A stretch of DNA of 64,000 nt from Lachnospiraceae bacterium (GTDB taxonomy: Bacteria; Bacillota; Clostridia; Lachnospirales; Lachnospiraceae), in assembly GCA_015057405.1 (NCBI GenBank), contig SVEK01000008.1, forward strand, positions 22,406 through 86,405, read 5' to 3'. Position numbers and translations under genes: made by a program. Within the stretch, counting starts at the first letter, position 1. Every line of letters begins with the position of its first letter. A model generated the notes under the pieces. That model had not been told where the DNA came from. It worked only from the letters and a program-made list of their open reading frames with translations, and ran no database searches. Of the stretch, positions 8,931-18,616 are shown in pieces.

Positions 8931-11126
8931 TTAATACTTCACTTTAATTCTGACTGAATATTTACCATATACAGAATTACCGTTACTGTTACTATAAGCT
9001 CGAACCTTGTAGTAACAGTTTTTCTTTTTCTTAAGAATATGCGTAAATTTTCTTTTTTTAGTTAAAGTTAGTTTGCGATATTTGCCATTCTTTTTGTAGG
9101 AATAATAAACCGCATATTTTTTGGCACCGGAAACTGCTTTCCATGTCAAAGTAATCTTTCGCTTGTTTCCAACTTTTTTCTTTTTGGCTTTAAGCCCCTT
9201 TACTCTTCCAAGTACAACAGAAGCAGATTTGTCGGCTGTTTCTTTGCCATTCCGGGAATCATCCGCAGGACTAACTGCCACTCCTGAGTTCTGTATGTTA
9301 CCTGCAGACACAGGTACAGGCTCCGTTACGTTTACGATAATATTGTGTGAAAATTCCTTAACATAGTTATCCGTACCGTCAGCTGTTGACGCAGATACAG
9401 TATACTTAACCGGTATCACATAAGTCCCCGCAACGTCTGCTTTGTACTTAAATGCAAAAGCTTCCGCGTATCTGTAGCTTACATCCAAAAACTCTCTTTC
9501 CTTCATATTCGAAATTTTCAAAACATCATTGATACATTCCACATTACCGGAATCAATTTTCATATTAACTTCTATGTCACTTGTTTTCTTCCAGAGATTA
9601 CAAACCCTGAATCCACAAAACACTTCTGTGGTTTTTCCTTTTTCTACAGTAATCGTATCTTCAAATCTGCCCTTGCCCTGCTCGTAATAATCAAAGCTGC
9701 CCAAATGCATATTAACACTTGCATTAGTAGTTATGGCTTCGTATATATTTAATAACGGGTAATTATGCACTACCCCTGTAGAATCGGTTAATTTCGCCCT
9801 TTCGGAGGTTGCTTCAATAATCTGTGCTCTCACGAAATCCGCCGGATTGTCTACCTTTGTAGTATCAACAGCGCCAAGCAAAATTGCTGCCGCCGCAGAT
9901 ACCATAGGAGTTGCCATAGACGTACCGTTCATATATGCATACTTTCCGTTCGGTGCCGTTGAATAAATCTTATAACCCGGTGCCGCTATCTCATATTCCG
10001 ACGTAGTGTAAGGTGTATAATCATAATTAGACCATGCCGTAACATTTGATGAGGTATCTGTCGCCATAACTCCTATCACCTGAGGATAAGCTGCCGGATA
10101 CACATCACAGGTTTTATCGCATATGTAATCGCTGGTCACATATCCGTCATTTCCGGCTGCCGCCACAAGAACACAATCCTTAGATGCTTTTTCTATCATC
10201 GATTTTAGTATAGCAGACTCCGTATATGTTCCAAATGACATATTAATAACGTCAGCACCCATCTGCACGGCATAATCCATGGCTGACACAACCGCCGAAA
10301 GCTTAAAACTACCTTCTGCGCCTCCTGCTCTCACTGACATAATACGGCTTCCGTAAGCAATCCCTCTGCCGCCACCATTACCTTTAGACATCGCAATTAT
10401 TCCCGCCACGTGGGTTCCGTGTCCGTCAGGATCAGGTTCCTCACGATTACGACTATTGATACCCTCTCCGGACTTCGCGCCGTTTTCAGTTGTTTCAGCC
10501 GAAAAATTCGCACCGTATACGTCGTCTGTAACTCCGTTATTATCGTCATCTATTCCAAAGATTCCGTTTTGCTCTGCTTCATTAATCCATATATTATCAA
10601 CGAGGTCTTCATGGGAATAATCGACTCCGGTATCAATTACTGCCACAACTGTTCCCTCTCCCGGAATGGTATTCTCGAATAAATCCCAGGTTTTTGTTGC
10701 TCCTATCGTATCAAGATACCATTGCAATGACATATTTTTATCATTAGATATATTAGGCCACAATGAAGCATCCTTTCTAAGTGTCATATCCTTTTCTGCA
10801 CATATTACTCCTTTGGTTTCGTTCAACAGATTAAGAACATCTCTTTCGGTATATATGTTGGCATCATACGTGATTTGGGCACTTACAAAACAGTAATCCG
10901 CCAAATCAGTAAGAACTTTCACATCAGACACCCTGAAATCTTCCCCAAGACATGGGAACTTGGATAACACATCACCATTCTTCACTTCCGCAACAATATC
11001 TATGGTATGCATATCAGAATACTGCGCACCTGACATCGCATATGCATTCAATTCCGACACAAATATTGAATCCAGCAGCATTGCCATTAACAGTAAAATT
11101 GAAATGTATTTTTTCATAATCTTCAC
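8931..11126 (-). CDS. Secreted subtilisin-like serine protease (S8) with C-terminal Fn3-like domain
   Basis: An extracellular protease of 731 residues with a signal peptide (MKKYISILLLMAMLLDSIF). The catalytic triad is visible: Asp in VVAVIDTGVDYSHEDL, His in DGHGTHVAGIIA and Ser in GTSMATPMVSAAAA; the oxyanion Asn is in AAAGNDGY. A linker and lysine-rich Fn3-like domain follow, ending at residue 731. I see no LPXTG anchor. The start could equally be the second ATG, three codons later. The lysine-rich C-terminal module resembles the one ending the giant Ig-like protein at 60250, suggesting a shared cell-surface attachment mode (inference). Confidence 0.93.
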   Translation of the reverse strand: MKIMKKYISILLLMAMLLDSIFVSELNAYAMSGAQYSDMHTIDIVAEVKNGDVLSKFPCLGEDFRVSDVKVLTDLADYCFVSAQITYDANIYTERDVLNLLNETKGVICAEKDMTLRKDASLWPNISNDKNMSLQWYLDTIGATKTWDLFENTIPGEGTVVAVIDTGVDYSHEDLVDNIWINEAEQNGIFGIDDDNNGVTDDVYGANFSAETTENGAKSGEGINSRNREEPDPDGHGTHVAGIIAMSKGNGGGRGIAYGSRIMSVRAGGAEGSFKLSAVVSAMDYAVQMGADVINMSFGTYTESAILKSMIEKASKDCVLVAAAGNDGYVTSDYICDKTCDVYPAAYPQVIGVMATDTSSNVTAWSNYDYTPYTTSEYEIAAPGYKIYSTAPNGKYAYMNGTSMATPMVSAAAAILLGAVDTTKVDNPADFVRAQIIEATSERAKLTDSTGVVHNYPLLNIYEAITTNASVNMHLGSFDYYEQGKGRFEDTITVEKGKTTEVFCGFRVCNLWKKTSDIEVNMKIDSGNVECINDVLKISNMKEREFLDVSYRYAEAFAFKYKADVAGTYVIPVKYTVSASTADGTDNYVKEFSHNIIVNVTEPVPVSAGNIQNSGVAVSPADDSRNGKETADKSASVVLGRVKGLKAKKKKVGNKRKITLTWKAVSGAKKYAVYYSYKKNGKYRKLTLTKKRKFTHILKKKKNCYYKVRAYSNSNGNSVYGKYSVRIKVKY

Positions 11127-11177
11127 AACCTTAACATTTTCATAAATAATCGAAAACTTAAGCGGTATATTTTTATC

Positions 11178-12272
11178 TCAGTCAGCTACTACCCTGTCTC
11201 TGCCCGCTTCTTTTGCCATATACAGTTTCATATCTGCACCTTTTATAAGTTCATCAACAGAAACGTTCTTACCAAACTGCTGCACTCCGAATGACATCGT
11301 AATACTGATATTATGCTCATTGTAATTGACTACTGTTTTCCTGATATTATCAACAATGTTACCAACTAACTCAACTGCTTTTTTTGTATCTGTTTCAGGT
11401 AAAACTATCAGTATCTCCTCTCCGCCCCATCTCGCCGTAAGTCCTTGCTTATTTACAGTCTTTTTGATTATGGATGCAATCTCCTTAAGTACAATATCTC
11501 CGCACTCATGCCCATACACATCATTTACTTTCTTAAAATAATCTATATCTCCAAGTATAACCGTAAGCAACCCTTTGTCATTATCTTCAATATCCTTAAC
11601 TTTTCTCTCCAAAAACTTAACAGTCTGTCTTCTGTTATACAACCCCGTAAGCGGATCAAAAAAAGCAAGTCTTTCCAAAGTCTTACTATATTCAACCAGT
11701 TTTTTCTCCATCTCTGAGTTTTTGGCCCCAAAGTAAAACGATGCCAAAATAAGACATCCAAAGCTGTATATTATTGTAACAACAGACATATAACAATCAA
11801 CATTGTGCAAAAAAACAACGTAAGGATTATGGTAGTAAGAATACAGATATAATCCCAAAAATATCAATCCATATCCTCCGGCAAATCCCAGCTTAACATA
11901 TATTGAATAGTATGTAGCAAAAAGCAGTATTATCATCAACAGGAATAAGCTGTACTGAAATCCTATCCCCCAACCGACATACACTACTTGAAAAATCACC
12001 ATAAAAACAACTGCAAAGCTATATATCCAAAATGCCAGCTTTACATGCTTATGATATGTAAGATATAACGCATACGATAATACGAATATTCCTGCCAAAT
12101 CATATACTCCGAGAACATTTAAATCATTACAGAAAAACAATGCCGTAATAAACAAATAATATATTATGCTGACAATAGATACACATCTTAATACAACAGC
12201 CTGCAGTCTATTCTCATATAAACCGACAGTATCTTTATTAATCCACTCAACAATCGAACTAAAAACTTTCAT
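11178..12272 (-). CDS. Membrane diguanylate cyclase (GGDEF domain)
   Basis: Synthesises cyclic di-GMP from two GTP. Residues about 25-180 contain six or so hydrophobic segments forming a membrane sensor region. The GGDEF domain starts near residue 200 (DPLTGLYNRRQ) and has an intact active-site variant, RWGGEEILIVLPE, which is catalytically competent in the family. There is no EAL domain. The signal sensed by the membrane part cannot be predicted. It is on the same strand as the subtilase gene but 51 bp upstream of it, so cotranscription is possible. Confidence 0.92.
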   Translation of the reverse strand: MKVFSSIVEWINKDTVGLYENRLQAVVLRCVSIVSIIYYLFITALFFCNDLNVLGVYDLAGIFVLSYALYLTYHKHVKLAFWIYSFAVVFMVIFQVVYVGWGIGFQYSLFLLMIILLFATYYSIYVKLGFAGGYGLIFLGLYLYSYYHNPYVVFLHNVDCYMSVVTIIYSFGCLILASFYFGAKNSEMEKKLVEYSKTLERLAFFDPLTGLYNRRQTVKFLERKVKDIEDNDKGLLTVILGDIDYFKKVNDVYGHECGDIVLKEIASIIKKTVNKQGLTARWGGEEILIVLPETDTKKAVELVGNIVDNIRKTVVNYNEHNISITMSFGVQQFGKNVSVDELIKGADMKLYMAKEAGRDRVVAD

Positions 12273-12358
12273 ATGTACTCCTATTCATCTGAATCAAAAC
12301 ATTAACGTGATACAACATAAGCAATCAACTGTATTCATAAATATTATCACCATATTTT

Positions 12359-13855
12359 CTAATTATCAATAACCTCACCCAAAAGTTTTACCGCCTCCGG
12401 TATGTTGTCTGAACTCATTCCCGAATAATTAACAATAATAACATGTCTGTTGGACAGATTGGGTGTATGCTCATAATCTGACAAACACGCAATCTTAAGA
12501 CCACAGGCACTTGCACGCCTTACAAGTGCTTCGTCAGACATATTACTTCGTATCTTTACAAGAAAATGGAGACCCGAATTTTCTTCCATAATCTTAACCT
12601 TACTACCGTAATTGCTCTCCTTTATTCCACCAAGCAACTCATCCCTGATTCCTCTGTAGAATACTCTCATTCTGTTAATATGCCTTTCAAAATAACCTCT
12701 GCCCATAAATCTTGCAAGCACATACTGTTCCAAATTGGGAACAGTACATGACATATATCCCATCATACTTTCAAATCTGTCCATCAACTCATTTGGAAGA
12801 ACCATATAACTTATACGTAATGAAGGCGCAAGCGTCTTAGAAAATGTATTAATATATATTACTTTTCCTCTGGCATCAATCTCCGACATAGTCTGAATCG
12901 GTCTTCCCTGTAATCTGAATTCACAATCATAATCATCCTCTATCAGATAGCGGTCTTCTTTCCCATACGCCCACTCCAACAACTCAAGCCGTCTTTGAAT
13001 AGGCATTACTATCCCTGTCGGAAAATGATGCGACGGAGTCAGATGAACTATATCAGCCCTGCTTTCATTTAGCGATTCAATATTCATTCCATATTCATCC
13101 ATCGGAATAGGACTACATTTAACCCCGTTTCCGTTTAATACATACATAACCTTTGAATAACCGGGGTCCTCCATAGCATAGATTTTATCACGCCCCAACA
13201 ACTGTACAAGAATACCATAAAGATATTCCGTTCCTGACCCTATAACAATCCTTTCCGGAGTAACATTAAGACCACGAAAATTATATAAATAATCAGCTAT
13301 CGACTGCCTTAACTCTAAAATACCCTTAACCGGAGCAGACCTTAACAAGCCCTCATCCTGTTCGGACAAGATTTCTCTTGTCAACTTTGACCATGTAGAA
13401 AAAGGGAACTTATCAAAATTAACAATATTACTTACAAAATCAATCTTTGTCGGCACATCAGATTCTATGGCACACTTCTTTGTTCCCTCATTTTCGGCAA
13501 ATTGTTCCGACAGTTTCCGGCAGGATTGGTTATTTCCATTTACATTGTATGTCCTTTCATCTTCACCACAATCCGATGCCGTAATGTTTTCCGCATATTT
13601 ACCGACTGACTCCCCGATTTTGGCAACAAAATATCCCTTTTTTTCCACAGAAAAAATAAATCCTTCCGCAGCAAGCTGAGAATACGCATTTTCAATCGTA
13701 ATAACACTTACTCCAAGGTTCTTTGCAAAATTTCGTTTTGACGGCAGTTTTTGTCCTGAAACCAGCTTGCCTGACATGATATCCCTTTTTATACATTTGT
13801 ATAAATAATCGTACAAACTGTTATTCTTTCTGTCATCCATCGAATATGTAAGCAT
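12359..13855 (-). CDS. pdxR: PdxR/MocR-type regulator (GntR winged helix + aminotransferase-like domain)
   Basis: A transcription regulator of 498 residues. An N-terminal GntR winged helix (SGQKLPSKRNFAKNLGVSV) is fused to a fold-type I aminotransferase domain that binds pyridoxal phosphate. The expected PLP lysine is present in NTFSKTLAPSLRISY. Such proteins usually sense PLP and control vitamin B6 genes. The gene is divergent from a pyridoxal kinase gene, which supports a PdxR role; the symbol is therefore functional inference from family and context. A palindromic candidate operator lies in the shared intergenic region. Confidence 0.85.
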   Translation of the reverse strand: MLTYSMDDRKNNSLYDYLYKCIKRDIMSGKLVSGQKLPSKRNFAKNLGVSVITIENAYSQLAAEGFIFSVEKKGYFVAKIGESVGKYAENITASDCGEDERTYNVNGNNQSCRKLSEQFAENEGTKKCAIESDVPTKIDFVSNIVNFDKFPFSTWSKLTREILSEQDEGLLRSAPVKGILELRQSIADYLYNFRGLNVTPERIVIGSGTEYLYGILVQLLGRDKIYAMEDPGYSKVMYVLNGNGVKCSPIPMDEYGMNIESLNESRADIVHLTPSHHFPTGIVMPIQRRLELLEWAYGKEDRYLIEDDYDCEFRLQGRPIQTMSEIDARGKVIYINTFSKTLAPSLRISYMVLPNELMDRFESMMGYMSCTVPNLEQYVLARFMGRGYFERHINRMRVFYRGIRDELLGGIKESNYGSKVKIMEENSGLHFLVKIRSNMSDEALVRRASACGLKIACLSDYEHTPNLSNRHVIIVNYSGMSSDNIPEAVKLLGEVIDN

Positions 13856-13904
13856 TTTTTCTCCTCCAAAAGATTTATTATATTATCCACTCATAACATT
13901 AATT

Positions 13905-13975
13905 ATACCGCCAATCTGGTATTATAAGAAACGTCAAAATTGGTCATATCAATATATCCTATATAAGATTATAAT
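13905..13975 (+). promoter_or_regulatory. pdxR-pdxK intergenic control region
   Basis: ATACC (13905-13909) and GGTAT (13918-13922) form a perfect inverted repeat. A further TTGGTCATAT near 13940 resembles the reverse complement of its surroundings. TTGGTC (13940-13945) with TAAGAT or TATAAT downstream could serve as the pdxK promoter. MocR-type regulators commonly bind such repeats between divergent genes; this assignment is inferred. Confidence 0.35.
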
Positions 13976-14027
13976 ATAATAGTTTCAATTTGAATACATA
14001 TTTTGAAAAATATAACGAGGTTGCTTT

Positions 14028-14945
14028 ATGAAAAGAATTGCAAGTATACAAGACATCTCCTGTATTGGAAAATGTTCCCAAACAATTGCATTACCGATTA
14101 TCTCCGCCATGGGAATTGAAGTGTCTGTCATTCCGACATCGATTCTTTCTGCACATACGATGTTTCCGGGATTTACATACAATGACCTGATTGACGAAAT
14201 GAAACCTATTATGAAACATTGGAAGACACTTAACGTGCATTTTGACGGAATACTTACAGGATATCTTGGAAGCATACAACACATTCGAATTATCGAAGAA
14301 TTCTACGACATGTTCACAACTGACGATACGACGATTGTTGTTGACCCGGTATTTGGTGACAACGGAAAAATCTATACCGGTTTTGACGATGAATATGCAA
14401 ATGAAATAAAGTCCTTATGCAACCGTGCCCATATAATAGTCCCTAACGTTACAGAGGCTGCTATTATGTCAGGAATTCCGTATGAAACCGATTATGATAT
14501 GACATATATCCACGAACTTCTTGACAAGCTTACTGCCACCGGTGCTCCAAACATAATTATTACCAGCATCAGAAGAGACAACGATAACGGAATCATTGCC
14601 AGACTATCCGATGGTGAAACTTTCGAATACTTCAGACCTCATATTGATTCTGTATTTCACGGTACGGGCGACTTATTTACAAGTACCCTTACCGGCGCCC
14701 TGATACGTGGACTTGATATACGAACATCAATCAGGCTTGCCGTAGACTATACAGCGCTAACACTGGAACGCACTCTTCAAAACAACACTCACAACTGGTA
14801 CGGAATAGATTTTGAAACTACAATTCCTGATTTGATTAATAATTTGACATCTGCATTAGCAACACTTTCCGCTTTGACGCAGTGCGATCCCCGCGGAGCG
14901 CTTTTGCTTACTAGGACAATTTCAAAGAAATTTCCTAGTAAGTAA
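14028..14945 (+). CDS. pdxK: Pyridoxal/pyridoxamine kinase
   Basis: Phosphorylates B6 vitamers with ATP in the salvage route to pyridoxal phosphate. It is a ribokinase-like fold: SIQDISCIGKCS at the N-terminus, the central VVDPVFGDNGKIY, and the ATP/anion-hole motif FHGTGDLFTSTL around residue 210. The family usually ends soon after the GIDFE...P segment near residue 280. Here about 20 extra residues are encoded by a GC-rich stretch and a strong hairpin (14876-14942) unlike the rest of the gene. The tail looks acquired rather than functional. The subtype (PdxK or PdxY) is not resolved. Confidence 0.88.
   Translation: MKRIASIQDISCIGKCSQTIALPIISAMGIEVSVIPTSILSAHTMFPGFTYNDLIDEMKPIMKHWKTLNVHFDGILTGYLGSIQHIRIIEEFYDMFTTDDTTIVVDPVFGDNGKIYTGFDDEYANEIKSLCNRAHIIVPNVTEAAIMSGIPYETDYDMTYIHELLDKLTATGAPNIIITSIRRDNDNGIIARLSDGETFEYFRPHIDSVFHGTGDLFTSTLTGALIRGLDIRTSIRLAVDYTALTLERTLQNNTHNWYGIDFETTIPDLINNLTSALATLSALTQCDPRGALLLTRTISKKFPSK
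14876..14942. repeat. REP-like GC-rich block plus perfect palindrome inside 3' end of pdxK
   Basis: A locally GC-rich block (14876-14901, containing CCCCGCGGAGCGC) is followed by the inverted repeat CTTACTAGGA (14907-14916) / TCCTAGTAAG (14933-14942). Inner arms AATTTC and GAAATT extend the hairpin. The composition differs sharply from the AT-rich gene around it. It looks like a small interspersed repeat that inserted and now supplies the gene's last codons; no second copy is visible in the window. Confidence 0.5.
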
Positions 14946-14947
14946 GA

Positions 14948-15000
14948 AACCGGTAACAACGAATGCCTGAATATAAATTCAAGATTCATTGTTACCGGTT
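14948..15000 (+). terminator. Terminator after pdxK
   Basis: Perfect 12-bp inverted repeat AACCGGTAACAA (14948-14959) / TTGTTACCGGTT (14989-15000) followed by ATTTTAATTT. It lies directly after the pdxK stop. Confidence 0.65.
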
Positions 15001-15054
15001 ATTTTAATTTCAAAAACCTGTTACATATTCATTATGTAATACTTTGAAATAAAT

Positions 15055-16443
15055 TTAGAAACTCATCTTATCCTCAAAATACTTTACAAGGTCCTCTATC
15101 TTAACACGCTCCTGCTCCATTGTATCACGGTCACGTACTGTAACGCAGCCGTCTTCCTCTGAGTCAAAATCATAGGTTACACAGAATGGAGTTCCGATTT
15201 CATCCTGTCTGCGATATCTCTTTCCGATATTTCCTCTATCGTCAAACTCACAGTTCCATCTCTTAGCAAGCTCAGCATATATCTTTGATGCCGGCTCTGA
15301 TAACTTCTTGGACAATGGAAGTATACCAACTTTAACAGGTGCTATTGCAGGATGGAAATGAAGAACTGTACGAACATCTCCCTCAGCTATTTCTTCCTCG
15401 TCATAAGCACTGCAAAGGAATGCAAGAGTAACACGGTCCGCACCAAGTGAAGGCTCAATAACATACGGAATATATTTTTCCTTCTTTTCATCATCAAAAT
15501 AACTCATATCTTCCTTAGATACATTCTGATGCTGTGTAAGGTCATAATCAGTACGGTCTGCAATTCCCCAAAGTTCTCCCCATCCAAATGGGAAAAGGAA
15601 TTCTATATCTGTTGTAGCATTACTATAGAATGACAACTCTTCTTTATCATGATCACGATAACGCATCTCATCTTCCTTAATACCAAGGTTCTTAAGCCAG
15701 TCAATACAGAACTGTTTCCAATATGCAAACCATTCAAGATCTGTGCCCGGCTCACAGAAGAACTCAAGCTCCATCTGTTCAAACTCTCTCGTTCTGAATG
15801 TAAAGTTACCCGGAGTAATCTCATTACGGAAAGACTTACCAATCTGACCAATACCAAAAGGAAGTTTTTTACGTGAAGTTCTCTGAACATTCTTAAAGTT
15901 AACAAAAATTCCCTGCGCAGTCTCAGGACGAAGATAAACTGTGTTCTTAGCATCTTCTGTTACACCCTGGAAAGTCTTAAACATAAGATTGAACTCTCTG
16001 ATGTCTGTAAAATTCTTCTTACCGCAGGACGGACATACGATATTATTGTCATCTATGTACTTTTTCATCTCTTCGTGAGACCACGAATCAACAGCAGATT
16101 CAGACTCTATGCCCTGTTCCTTCATATAGTTTTCAATAATCTGATCCGCACGGAATCTTTCATGACATTCCTTACAATCCATAAGAGGGTCTGAAAATCC
16201 GCCAAGGTGACCTGACGCAACCCAAGTCTGAGGATTCATAAGAATAGCACAATCTACACCTACATTGTACTGATTTTCTCTGATGAACTTACTCCACCAT
16301 GCATTCTTAACATTATTCTTAAGCTCTACACCAAGGTTACCATAATCCCATGTATTAGCAAGACCTCCATAAATCTCTGAACCAGGATATATAAAACCTC
16401 TTGACTTTGAAAGAGCCACTATTTTTTCCATTGTCTTTTCCAT
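15055..16443 (-). CDS. glyS: Glycyl-tRNA synthetase (homodimeric class II type)
   Basis: Charges tRNA-Gly with glycine. It is the single-chain alpha2 type (462 residues), not the separate GlyQ/GlyS subunits. Class II motifs are present: the N-terminal [20 protein letters not shown], the motif 2 region [19 protein letters not shown], and motif 3 [11 protein letters not shown] zinc-like CxxC pair (CKECHERF / CPSCGKKNF) lies in the insertion. The ATG at 16443 is preferred because AAAGGAAG sits 8-9 nt upstream; an upstream in-frame start at 16479 has no such site. No T-box leader is visible. It follows DUF3842 by about 50 bp. Confidence 0.95.
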   Translation of the reverse strand: MEKTMEKIVALSKSRGFIYPGSEIYGGLANTWDYGNLGVELKNNVKNAWWSKFIRENQYNVGVDCAILMNPQTWVASGHLGGFSDPLMDCKECHERFRADQIIENYMKEQGIESESAVDSWSHEEMKKYIDDNNIVCPSCGKKNFTDIREFNLMFKTFQGVTEDAKNTVYLRPETAQGIFVNFKNVQRTSRKKLPFGIGQIGKSFRNEITPGNFTFRTREFEQMELEFFCEPGTDLEWFAYWKQFCIDWLKNLGIKEDEMRYRDHDKEELSFYSNATTDIEFLFPFGWGELWGIADRTDYDLTQHQNVSKEDMSYFDDEKKEKYIPYVIEPSLGADRVTLAFLCSAYDEEEIAEGDVRTVLHFHPAIAPVKVGILPLSKKLSEPASKIYAELAKRWNCEFDDRGNIGKRYRRQDEIGTPFCVTYDFDSEEDGCVTVRDRDTMEQERVKIEDLVKYFEDKMSF

Positions 16444-16493
16444 ATCTTTATCTTCCTTTCTTACATTTTGATACAACACTGCTCTTCATTCTA

Positions 16494-16937
16494 CTATTGA
16501 ATGCCACATTTTTCAAGACCCTTTGCACTAAGCAGGTTAATCTTACACTTAACATCCTCAATCAGTTCGTTCACAGACTTATCTGAAACACCTGCAATCA
16601 TATTGTTGCAACGAGCCATCGGTATAAGAATTCTTGTTGCTTCTGCTCTTGAAACTGCAAGTGCCATTTTTTCAGTCACTTCACCAAGTAGTGAATCAGC
16701 AATCACCACTCCGATTGGCCCGATAATAATGTCTGCCTTTCTACACGCGACCACAACGGGATTCTCTCCTGTTGCACAATTATGAGCTCCTCCCTTCAGC
16801 ATAGCTGCAGTTGCTGTAGCGTTGGTACCTACTGCAGTTACGGCATGCTCCGGGAAATTATTTATTATCATTTCAACAATTTGACGGCCAATTCTTCCGC
16901 CCTGGCCGTCAATAACTAAGATATTAATAATAATCAC
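16494..16937 (-). CDS. DUF3842 family protein
   Basis: A conserved Clostridia protein of unknown function, here about 147 residues. It starts with a Rossmann-like segment, INILVIDGQGGRIGRQIVE, and has a glycine-rich centre (GPIGVVIADSLLGE). The start is unusual. The 5'-most GTG (16937) overlaps the AAGGAG ribosome site itself, and no ATG or TTG follows. An in-frame ATT at 16926-16928, 8 nt after that site, would give the typical N-terminus of this family. The coordinates given use the GTG. The upstream AraC gene's TGA stop overlaps this start region, implying coupling. Confidence 0.8.
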   Translation of the reverse strand: MIIINILVIDGQGGRIGRQIVEMIINNFPEHAVTAVGTNATATAAMLKGGAHNCATGENPVVVACRKADIIIGPIGVVIADSLLGEVTEKMALAVSRAEATRILIPMARCNNMIAGVSDKSVNELIEDVKCKINLLSAKGLEKCGIQ

Positions 16938-17743
16938 TCCTTATTGGTTAACTGTTCTTTTGCTTCTTCTTCACTGATATTCTGCACATGGTTCTGATAC
17001 TCTTTAGGCGAAAAACCGGTATGTTTCTTAAACTGTCTGAAAAAATGCTCGATATTCTTATATCCGCATTCTGATGCAAGTTCCACCAGTGTCATATCCG
17101 AACAGATTAACTTATACTTGGCGTATTTGATTCGTGCAGCAATAATATCACTGACACAGGATACCCCAAATGCTTCTTTGTAAATGGTTTGCAGTCTTCC
17201 GTTAGATATATGCATGTACTCAGCCATCTCGGTTACAGAACTAAACAGTCCCGGATCCGCATATATTTTCTGTCTTAGAACAATCAAATCATGATACTTG
17301 GCAGGTATCTCAGGTTTTTCCTGAAATTCTACCATCTTGTTAAGCAACATCCTTATTGCATAATCAATGTTGATGTCTCTATACATACTTTTACATGCAT
17401 TCTCTATACACAAAAACTTAAACAATGAGTTAATCTCTTCTGCTAACGGATCATATACCGGAGTTTCTATAGGTACCGTAGCCACACTTATATCATTCTT
17501 ATCTGCCGTAAAAAATAACCAATTATCCGAATATCGGTCTTCTATAGCCCGATAATATATAGGTGTATCCGGCGGAATAAGTATCATATGATCTACTGCT
17601 ACTTCCTGCTCAACACCATTTAATACAAATAAACCTGGCGTATTAGTCTGCAACAACAGCCAGTGTTCTAATCCGCAAGGAATATCAAAAACAAAATCCC
17701 CCTCATGCTCTGAATTAATATCAGTCATTACCAATTTAAACAT
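16934..17743 (-). CDS. AraC family transcriptional regulator
   Basis: A probable ligand-responsive regulator. The N-terminal cupin-like sensor (LEHWLLLQTNTPGLFVLNG, IPPDTPIYYRA) is followed by a C-terminal pair of helix-turn-helices ending in the family signature CGYKNIEHFFRQFKKHTGFSPKEY. I use the ATG at 17743 (269 residues), which gives a usual family length; a longer reading to 17848 has no visible ribosome site. It is first in a unit with DUF3842 and probably glyS. The target and ligand are unknown. Confidence 0.88.
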   Translation of the reverse strand: MFKLVMTDINSEHEGDFVFDIPCGLEHWLLLQTNTPGLFVLNGVEQEVAVDHMILIPPDTPIYYRAIEDRYSDNWLFFTADKNDISVATVPIETPVYDPLAEEINSLFKFLCIENACKSMYRDINIDYAIRMLLNKMVEFQEKPEIPAKYHDLIVLRQKIYADPGLFSSVTEMAEYMHISNGRLQTIYKEAFGVSCVSDIIAARIKYAKYKLICSDMTLVELASECGYKNIEHFFRQFKKHTGFSPKEYQNHVQNISEEEAKEQLTNKE

Positions 17744-17882
17744 TATGACACGCCCCCAATAAGATATATCATTATATAGTTTACATGGAATATGAATTAT
17801 TCTTCTTATTTTATGATTTATTATACCCATAACATACAAAGAATACAAGCTAAATATTCAATTTGTGGCGGGTTACGTCAAC

Positions 17883-17925
17883 AAAAAACAGCTAAAAGAT
17901 AATAAGCATCTTTCAGCCGTTTTTT
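17883..17925 (-). terminator. Terminator downstream of the 18047 secreted-protein gene
   Basis: 18-bp stem (17883-17900 with 17908-17925) around a 7-nt loop, ending in six T residues on the minus strand. Two positions are G-U pairs on the minus transcript but A-C mismatches on the plus transcript, so it should work in the minus direction. Confidence 0.7.
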
Positions 17926-18046
17926 CAAATCATTATCTCTTAACATGTATTGATTACATTTACAATAATAATCCCTACTACTCCCAATCCACAACGCTTA
18001 CAAACCGTACAACCTTAATAACAAGCTTCTGCAGCATATGAACATT

Positions 18047-18616
18047 TTACTTTAACACCTTTTCTCTTTTAGCCGCAGTATTACTGTAAAATTTCATTTT
18101 CAAAGCTTTCGTTGTTTTTATCTTTTTGTCAAATTTATTAACACTAACTTTCTTTCCGTTAATTTTATATGAGAACTTCTTTTTTCCTTTTTCATAATAC
18201 ATAGCACATGCTGCAAATTTTTTTGCTTTTCCCTTTGTTATTTTATAAAAGTCCAACTTTAACCCATCATCATCTAGCTTTGAGTTTGTTACTATATGTT
18301 CTTTAGGGTATATAGCAAAGTCACCCTGTAATACATGTTTTACTTTATTATTCTTATATGTATATATTTTTTCGGTTGCATAATAGCTTATTACCAGTTC
18401 CGGAACCTTGTCACCATCTATATCCGCAGTCAAAAACTCTAATTCCGAAGCATCGTACTCACTGCCATCCCATTCGATAGTCTCTGCAGCAAGAAATTCT
18501 TTATAAGCATTCATTGCTTTTGTTTTTTTGCTTGCAGCCTGAATATTGTTCGTATTAAAAATATAACATGCTCCCATCATTACTACCAGTGTTAATAAAG
18601 TTAGTATTCTTTTCAT
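18047..18616 (-). CDS. Secreted hypothetical protein with Ca-binding-loop-like motif
   Basis: A 189-residue exported protein with a clear signal peptide (MKRILTLLTLVVMMGACYIF, cleavage probably after NIQA). A cysteine at position 17 could suggest a lipobox but the context is poor. The motif FLTADIDGDKVPELVISYY (residues about 65-83) has the DxDxDxxxE spacing of FG-GAP or dockerin-like calcium loops. The C-terminal half is lysine-rich. No family is recognised. It forms a single-gene unit. Confidence 0.75.
   Translation of the reverse strand: MKRILTLLTLVVMMGACYIFNTNNIQAASKKTKAMNAYKEFLAAETIEWDGSEYDASELEFLTADIDGDKVPELVISYYATEKIYTYKNNKVKHVLQGDFAIYPKEHIVTNSKLDDDGLKLDFYKITKGKAKKFAACAMYYEKGKKKFSYKINGKKVSVNKFDKKIKTTKALKMKFYSNTAAKREKVLK

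Noticed and set aside
16444..16493. T-box leader ahead of glyS
   Set aside because: The gap to DUF3842 is only about 50 bp and holds just the ribosome site.
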